Shown: positions 14,041 through 18,868 of the stretch, one piece after another
Numbering within the stretch: the stretch's first letter is position 1
Layout: every line of letters starts with the position of its first letter
Assembly: GCA_043739325.1 (NCBI GenBank)
Contig: JAYUFK010000049.1
Span: forward strand, 1 to 18,868
Direction: 5' to 3'
Length of the DNA: 18,868 bases
Source: Roseiarcus sp043739325
GTDB taxonomy: Bacteria; Pseudomonadota; Alphaproteobacteria; Rhizobiales; Beijerinckiaceae
Program-made: the position numbers and the translations under genes
The notes under the pieces: generated by a model
What the model was told of the DNA's origin: nothing
Database searches by the model: none
What the model saw: only the letters and a program-made list of their open reading frames with translations

Positions 14041-15629
14041 CCCGCCCCCGCCTTGATCAGCTTGTAAACGATCGCGTCGACCAGCGCCTGGAACGAGGCG
14101 TCGATGATGTTGCCCGACACGCCGACGGTCGACCAGCGCGCGCCCGAGGCGTCGCCGAACTCGATCAGCACGCGCGTCACCGCGTCGGTGCCGCCCTGGA
14201 AGACGCGGACGCGGTAGTCGAGCAATTCGAGATCGCCGATGTGCTTCTGATAGGCGCCAAGATCCTTGCGCAAGGCGAGATCGAGCGCGTTGACCGGGCC
14301 GTTGCCCTCGGCGGCGGAGATCAGCGTTTCGCCGTGCACCTTGATCTTGACGATGGCCTGCGAGGCCGACACGAGATCGCCGCTGGCGTTGAAGCGGCGC
14401 TCGACGTTGACGCTGAAATACTCGACATCGAAGAAGTCGGGCGTGCCGCCCAGCACGCGGCGCGCCAGCAACTCAAATGACGCGTCCGCGCCTTCATAAG
14501 CATAGCCCTGCGCTTCCTTTTCCTTCACCAGCTCAAGCAGGGTCGAGAGGCGCGGATCGTCGGCCCGCACTTCGACGCCGAGGCGCGTGAGCTGGGCGAC
14601 CAGATTCGACTTGCCGGCCTGATCGGAAACAAGGATCGCCCGAGAATTGCCGACGCTTTCGGGCGGCACGTGCTCATAAGTGCGCGGGTCCTTGACCAGC
14701 GCCGAGGCATGGATGCCTGCCTTGGTGGAGAACGCCGCCGCGCCGACATAGGGCGCCTGGCGGTTGGGCGCTCGGTTCAGCAATTCGTCGAGCGTGTGCG
14801 ACGTCTTCGAGATTTCGGCGAGCGATAGCATCGATACGCCCGTCTCGAACCGCTCGGCCATTTCGCTCTTCAGCAGCAGCGTCGGGATCAGCGAGATCAG
14901 ATTGGCGTTGCCGCAGCGCTCGCCCAGTCCGTTGAGCGATCCCTGCACTTGCCGTGCGCCGGCGCCGACCGCCGCCAGCGAATTCGCCACGGCGTTTTCG
15001 GTGTCGTTGTGCATGTGCACGCCGACGCGCGCGCCGGGGATCGTTTTGGCGACTTCGGCGACAATTGTCTCCACCTCGTGCGGCAATGTTCCGCCGTTGG
15101 TGTCGCAAAGCACGACCCACCGGGCGCCGGCGTCGAGCGCGGTTTTCGTACAGCGGAGCGCGTAGTCGGGATTGGCTTTGTAGCCATCGAAGAAATGCTC
15201 GCAGTCGACCATCGCCTCGCGGCCCGCCGCGACCGCGGCCTTGACGCTTGCATCGATGCTTTCGAGGTTTTCCTCGAGCGTGCAGCCGAGCGCGACGCGG
15301 ACATGATAGTCCCACGCTTTCGCGACGAAGACGATGGCGTCGGCGTCGGCCGCGAGCAAGGCGGCGATTCCGGGATCATTGTGCGTTGAGCGGCCGGGGC
15401 GGCGCGTCATGCCGAAGGCGCAGAATTTGGCGTTTTGCTTCGGCTTTTTCTGAAAAAATTCGGTATCGACAGGATTGGCGCCGGGATAGCCGCCTTCGAT
15501 GTAATCGACGCCGAGCCTGTCCAGCAGCGCCGCGATCTGGCGCTTGTCCTCGAGCGAAAAATCGACGCCCGGCGTCTGCGCGCCATCGCGCAGCGTCGTG
15601 TCAAAGAGATAGAGGCGTTCGCGCGGCAT
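14037..15629 (-). CDS. cimA: (R)-citramalate synthase
   Basis: CimA condenses pyruvate with acetyl-CoA to (R)-citramalate, a threonine-independent route to 2-oxobutyrate and isoleucine. The 530-residue protein has the DRE-TIM metallolyase signature FDTTLRDGAQTPGV (Asp10, Arg14, Asp15), the metal-binding HMHND (His205, His207) and the GLGERCGNANL block, then a C-terminal LeuA-type regulatory dimer domain (about residues 380-530). Length and the AQTPGVDFSLEDK opening fit the CimA clade rather than 2-isopropylmalate or homocitrate synthase; substrate is inferred. It starts 13 bases after the acetyltransferase gene, and ends overlapping the XRE gene. Confidence 0.92.
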   Translation of the reverse strand: MPRERLYLFDTTLRDGAQTPGVDFSLEDKRQIAALLDRLGVDYIEGGYPGANPVDTEFFQKKPKQNAKFCAFGMTRRPGRSTHNDPGIAALLAADADAIVFVAKAWDYHVRVALGCTLEENLESIDASVKAAVAAGREAMVDCEHFFDGYKANPDYALRCTKTALDAGARWVVLCDTNGGTLPHEVETIVAEVAKTIPGARVGVHMHNDTENAVANSLAAVGAGARQVQGSLNGLGERCGNANLISLIPTLLLKSEMAERFETGVSMLSLAEISKTSHTLDELLNRAPNRQAPYVGAAAFSTKAGIHASALVKDPRTYEHVPPESVGNSRAILVSDQAGKSNLVAQLTRLGVEVRADDPRLSTLLELVKEKEAQGYAYEGADASFELLARRVLGGTPDFFDVEYFSVNVERRFNASGDLVSASQAIVKIKVHGETLISAAEGNGPVNALDLALRKDLGAYQKHIGDLELLDYRVRVFQGGTDAVTRVLIEFGDASGARWSTVGVSGNIIDASFQALVDAIVYKLIKAGAG

Positions 15630-15642
15630 ATTGGCCTGGCCT

Positions 15643-16155
15643 TCAGTGATGCGTGGGTTCGGGTTGAGCGGAATCGGCTTTGGCGAGCGGCTTGGTCATC
15701 GTCGTATTGGCGAGCCATTGCTCGTCGAGGCGCACGAGATTGCGCCTCTGCGCGACAAAGCCCTGACGATCGAAAACGCTGCGAGCGGTGTCGCTCACTT
15801 CGCTGGTAAGTTGCATGGTCCCGCGCGATTGCGCCAGCCGCGCCAACGCATCGATGAGCGCGGTTCCGATGCCGCGTCGCGCATGGTCTGGATCGACGTA
15901 GAGCATGTCGATGAGGTCTGGCCCCTTCAGGCTGGCGAAGCCGACCGGCTCGCCGGCGATTGTCGCGACAAGCGTCAGAGCGCCGGTCAATCTTGCTGCG
16001 AACGCCGGCTCGTCATCAGCGCTCTCGACCCAAGCGGCGCGTTGAGCGTCATCGTAGTCGTCGCCGGCAAGCTCCTCGACGCTGGCGCGAAATATTTCGG
16101 CGCAGCGCGGCAGGTCTTTTGGCAGGAGCGGACGCATGGCGAGGGGCGCGCTCAT
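15643..16155 (-). CDS. GNAT-family N-acetyltransferase
   Basis: The 170-residue protein shows the GNAT fold: MRPLLPKDLPRCAEIFRAS at the N-terminus, GFASL in strand 4, the acetyl-CoA motif YVDPDHARRGIGTALIDAL (R-R-G-I-G-T) and a late FDRQGFVAQRRN. The acceptor substrate is unknown. The ATG at 16155 overlaps the cysS stop by 4 bases (ATGA); an upstream ATG at 16170 would overlap more. Position between cysS and cimA, with 13 bases to cimA, indicates one operon. Confidence 0.88.
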   Translation of the reverse strand: MSAPLAMRPLLPKDLPRCAEIFRASVEELAGDDYDDAQRAAWVESADDEPAFAARLTGALTLVATIAGEPVGFASLKGPDLIDMLYVDPDHARRGIGTALIDALARLAQSRGTMQLTSEVSDTARSVFDRQGFVAQRRNLVRLDEQWLANTTMTKPLAKADSAQPEPTHH

Positions 16156-17657
16156 CGCTTCAGCGTCCACTTCGCTGTGCCGTCCTTGTTGTCCTTGATG
16201 GCGACGCCCATAGCCGCGAGTTGGTCGCGCAGTCGATCGGACTCAGCCCAGTTTTTGTTGGAGCGCGCGGTCGCGCGGTCGGCGATAATCCCATTGACCA
16301 GATCAACGTCTACGGCAGCGTCCACTATCGCCGAAGCCAAGTGTTGCGATTTCGTCTGCATCAGCAGACCAAGCAAGTTAGCGCTGGCTTTCAGCCGCGC
16401 TGGGGCAGGTTCCTGGCCGAATTCGCTGAGGCCAAAAATCATAACACCGAATTCGGCGGGATGAGCCATCCGATGAAGGTCGACGAGAGCAGCCGGTGTG
16501 TTGAGATCATCAAGTAGTGCGGCCCCCACGCCTTGAGAAACAACATCGCCAGAAGGAACGTCGCCAACCGCATCGTACCATCGTTCAAGCGTGCTCTCCG
16601 CCTCTTCGAGCGCCTTCACCGTCCAGTCGATCGGCTGTCGGTAATGCGTTCGCAGCATCGCAAGCCGCAGCACTTCGCCGGGCCATCGCCGCCCGCCGAA
16701 TTTGTCAGTGTGCAGCAGGTCATGAATCGTCACGAAATTGCCGAGGCTCTTCGACATTTTCTCGCCTTCGACCTGCAGGAAGCCGTTATGCATCCAGTAG
16801 TTCGCCATGCGCGGCACACCAAACGCGCAGCACGATTGCGCGATCTCGTTTTCGTGGTGCGGGAAAACCAGATCGACGCCGCCGCCGTGAATGTCGAAGA
16901 TATTCTTTTGCGGATCGTCGCAGGCAAGTCCGCCGCCGAGCGGCGCGAGCAGCGTCGCCATCGACATCGCCGAGCATTCGATATGCCAGCCCGGCCGCCC
17001 GAGAGCGGATATGCCGCACGGACTCGGCCAGCCCGGCTCGCCGGGCTTTGACGGCTTCCACAACACGAAATCCATCGGGTCGCGCTTGTACGGGGCGACC
17101 TCGACGCGCGCGCCAGCGAGCATTTCGTCGAGCGAGCGGCGCGCCAGCGAGCCATAGCGCGGCGCGCCGGTAAACTTGTCCATCGCGGCGGGCGAGAACA
17201 GCACATTGTCCTCGGCGACATAGGCGAGGCCGCGCGCAAAGAGCCGCTCGATAATCGCGCGCATCGCGTCGATGTGTTCGGTGGCGCGCGGCTCATAGGT
17301 CGGCGGCAGGCAGCCGAGCGCCGCGACGTCGGCATGAAACTGGCGCTCCGTTTCAGCGGTGACCTTGGCGATCGCGGCGTTGAGGCTTTCGTCAGGAAAA
17401 TCGCGGACTGCGCGCGCGTTGATCTTATCGTCGACGTCGGTGATGTTGCGGGCGTAATAGACGTTTTCCGCGCCGTAGCGATGGCGCAGCAGCCGGAACA
17501 GCACGTCAAATACGATCACCGGACGCGCGTTGCCGATATGGGCAAAGTCATAGACCGTGGGACCGCAGACATACAGACGCACATGCGCGGGATCGATCGG
17601 CGCAAAATCGTCCTTCTTGCGTGTCAGCGTGTTGTAAAGCCGCAAACTATTCGACAT
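16152..17657 (-). CDS. cysS: Cysteinyl-tRNA synthetase
   Basis: CysRS charges tRNA-Cys. The 501-residue class I synthetase has the zinc-ligand Cys31 in YVCGPTVYD, the HIGH motif as HIGN (40-43), a second Cys in HIECSAMS, the zinc His block FPHHENEIAQS and KMSKS (300-304). The C-terminal anticodon-binding part ends NKNWAESDRLRDQL and DNKDGTAKW, the usual CysS tail. I chose the ATG at 17657 (GGGGA a few bases upstream); a GTG at 17666 would add three residues. It heads the cluster with the acetyltransferase, cimA and XRE genes. Confidence 0.96.
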   Translation of the reverse strand: MSNSLRLYNTLTRKKDDFAPIDPAHVRLYVCGPTVYDFAHIGNARPVIVFDVLFRLLRHRYGAENVYYARNITDVDDKINARAVRDFPDESLNAAIAKVTAETERQFHADVAALGCLPPTYEPRATEHIDAMRAIIERLFARGLAYVAEDNVLFSPAAMDKFTGAPRYGSLARRSLDEMLAGARVEVAPYKRDPMDFVLWKPSKPGEPGWPSPCGISALGRPGWHIECSAMSMATLLAPLGGGLACDDPQKNIFDIHGGGVDLVFPHHENEIAQSCCAFGVPRMANYWMHNGFLQVEGEKMSKSLGNFVTIHDLLHTDKFGGRRWPGEVLRLAMLRTHYRQPIDWTVKALEEAESTLERWYDAVGDVPSGDVVSQGVGAALLDDLNTPAALVDLHRMAHPAEFGVMIFGLSEFGQEPAPARLKASANLLGLLMQTKSQHLASAIVDAAVDVDLVNGIIADRATARSNKNWAESDRLRDQLAAMGVAIKDNKDGTAKWTLKR

Positions 17658-17941
17658 TTTCCCCACCGGGCGCGCGAACGCCAGTCCAGGCTGGCCAGAG
17701 CGAACGTTTATCTCGATAGGGGTGAGAAAGACGCAGTCCAGCCAGCAACGAAGCTAGCTGCAAATAATGATAATTCGGCAAATTATCATGCGTGGCGTCA
17801 TGCCTTACTCTGTCCCGCAGGCCCCGGTGGATGTCAAGTCGCGCAAGACAATTGGCATTCCCCGGCGTTAACCCGACTTTCACGGCGCCGCGGCACACTG
17901 CAATCGATTCTTCCTTCCCCCGCAAACTTTTTGAGCAATCA
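17658..17941. other. Divergent intergenic region upstream of cysS and a secreted-protein gene
   Basis: These 284 bases lie between divergent gene starts, so promoters for both directions are expected, but no strong -35/-10 pair was seen. The base composition falls in the middle, around the inverted repeat at 17767-17789. No ORF here looks genuine. Confidence 0.5.
17767..17789. promoter_or_regulatory. AT-rich perfect inverted repeat, possible operator
   Basis: ATGATAATT (17767-17775), a 5-base spacer CGGCA, and AATTATCAT (17781-17789) form a perfect 9-bp dyad about 110 bases upstream of cysS and 150 bases upstream of the plus-strand gene. The TGATAAT half sites recall Fur-type boxes, but this is only a likeness. 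No T-run follows, so a terminator is less likely. Confidence 0.5.
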
Positions 17942-18256
17942 ATGCGCTTCGTTGGTTTTTGGCCGGTCGTTGTTCGGATTATTTCTTCGCTGCTATTCGC
18001 TGTCGGCCCGGTTGGGCAGAGTCGCGCGGCGGGAGCCCACGCGTTCATCGTTTCCGCCACGGACGGCTACGGCGTCGAGGATTGCCTGGGCGAGCGAGGC
18101 GACTGCGGCCGCATCGTCGCGGATGCCTGGTGCGAGGCGCATGGCCGCGGTCCGGCAATCTCGTTCGGCCGCGCCGAAGACGTCACCGGCGCAATCAGCC
18201 TGGCGCGCAACGGCGCCGCCGCCGAACCGCCCTACATCGTCACCTGCGGCGAATAG
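17942..18256 (+). CDS. Small secreted protein, function unknown
   Basis: The 104-residue product starts with a signal-peptide-like segment (hydrophobic up to about residue 24, cleavage plausible after SRA). The mature part begins AGAHAFIVSATDGYGVEDCL and holds four cysteines (DCL, DCG, WCEAH, TCGE), suggesting two disulfides in the periplasm. The YGVEDCL, VADAWCEAHG and IVTCGE blocks look like a conserved family of alphaproteobacterial proteins from memory, with no known function. The ATG at 17942 gives the best signal peptide, although the ribosome-binding site is weak. It converges on creA with 10 bases between the stops. Confidence 0.72.
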   Translation: MRFVGFWPVVVRIISSLLFAVGPVGQSRAAGAHAFIVSATDGYGVEDCLGERGDCGRIVADAWCEAHGRGPAISFGRAEDVTGAISLARNGAAAEPPYIVTCGE

Positions 18257-18266
18257 CGCTGAGGGT

Positions 18267-18794
18267 TCAGCGAACGAAATCGGCGCATTTGGGCACGTTG
18301 GCATCGCCCGCGCTCCATGGCTGGATCGGCACGGTCGAAGTTGAATTCTTCGGCGATCCGTCGACGAGCTTATCGGTATAAGTCATATATATCAATATGT
18401 TGCGCTTGACGTCGCAGCCGCGGACGATCTGCATCTTTTTGAAAAACAGCGATCGGCGCTCCTGAAACACGACCTCGCCCTGGTCGAATTTGTCCTTGAT
18501 CTTGATCGGGCCGTATTGCCGGCACGCCAGCGAAATGTCCGAGGTTTGCTCGGCCAACCCAAACGCGCCCGACAGGCCGCCCTTTTCCGGCGCCGTATAG
18601 TGGCAGGCGACGCCGTCGATCACCGGGTCGTCAACGCCATAGACCCCCAGTTTGTCGTTCGGCGTCAGCAGCTTGAAGGTTGTGGATTTGCGGAAAATAA
18701 GGTCGGGCCCGCCGGATTCAGCCAATGAAGGCGCCGCAGCGGCGCAGACAAGGACAAAGCCTATTGCAGCAATCAGAAGGTTAGACTTCAACAA
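18267..18794 (-). CDS. creA: CreA family protein
   Basis: This 175-residue protein has an N-terminal signal peptide (hydrophobic, ending APSLAES) and the CreA blocks LGVYGVDDPVIDGVACHYTA, DISLACRQYGPI, EVVFQERRSLFFKKMQIVR and ILIYMTYTDKLVDGSPKNS. CreA is a widely conserved periplasmic protein of unclear function. The start is a TTG (18794, or a second TTG at 18791 with better spacing to GGAG); no in-frame ATG exists nearby. The gene is complete in the window. Confidence 0.9.
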   Translation of the reverse strand: MLKSNLLIAAIGFVLVCAAAAPSLAESGGPDLIFRKSTTFKLLTPNDKLGVYGVDDPVIDGVACHYTAPEKGGLSGAFGLAEQTSDISLACRQYGPIKIKDKFDQGEVVFQERRSLFFKKMQIVRGCDVKRNILIYMTYTDKLVDGSPKNSTSTVPIQPWSAGDANVPKCADFVR

Positions 18795-18868
18795 AGTTCT
18801 CCATTGGCTGAAGGTGTGGCCGCAACATCGCGCTGGCGCATAGAAGCCGCCGCCAACATAGGGCTGCA

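Noticed and set aside
17767..17789. Rho-independent terminator reading of the inverted repeat
   Set aside because: The stem is AT-only apart from two pairs and lacks a following T-run on either strand, and it lies between gene starts, not ends.

Overview
The window is dense, GC-rich chromosomal DNA from an alphaproteobacterium, most likely a member of the Hyphomicrobiales (Rhizobiales). Reasons: the gene order thiC-thiO-thiS-thiG-thiE, an alphaproteobacterial-type SspB, DUF4169 and RHH_4 small proteins, and a circularly permuted two-piece tmRNA gene. Protein style loosely suggests the Beijerinckiaceae/Methylocystaceae area, but genus cannot be decided from the sequence. Nearly all genes look like core housekeeping genes.

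Region 1 (1-4059, plus strand) is a tightly packed thiamine operon: the 3' end of thiC, then thiO, thiS, thiG, thiE and thiD, with overlapping or nearly touching ends. thiC makes the pyrimidine half (HMP-P), thiO/thiS/thiG the thiazole half, thiD phosphorylates HMP-P and thiE joins the halves. thiD carries an in-frame palindromic repeat element of about 94 bp that adds roughly 30-40 residues to the enzyme. Region 2 (4154-11464, plus strand) holds mutS, an overlapping LysE/RhtB-type exporter gene, and a 1278-residue AsmA-family envelope protein with an unusual coiled-coil/proline-rich tail.

Region 3 (11735-13240, minus strand) is a trans-translation locus: a permuted ssrA (tmRNA) gene with its terminator, followed in the same direction by sspB, the adaptor that brings ssrA-tagged proteins to ClpXP, then overlapping genes for a DUF4169 protein and a ribbon-helix-helix (RHH_4) protein. 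The tmRNA tag reads ANDNYAPVALAA and the two halves form a 7-bp acceptor stem with the alanine-specifying G3-U70 pair. A G-rich tract that could form a G-quadruplex sits where the -35 region of ssrA would be.

Region 4 (13244-17657, minus strand) holds the overlapping cluster cysS - GNAT acetyltransferase - cimA - XRE-type regulator, then a small lipoprotein gene. Region 5 (17942-18794) has two convergent genes: a small secreted cysteine-containing protein (plus) and a CreA-family protein (minus). Between cysS and the secreted protein is an AT-rich stretch with a perfect 9-bp inverted repeat. No insertion sequence, CRISPR array, tRNA or phage gene was seen. The most unusual items are the repeat element inside thiD and the organisation of the ssrA-sspB locus.
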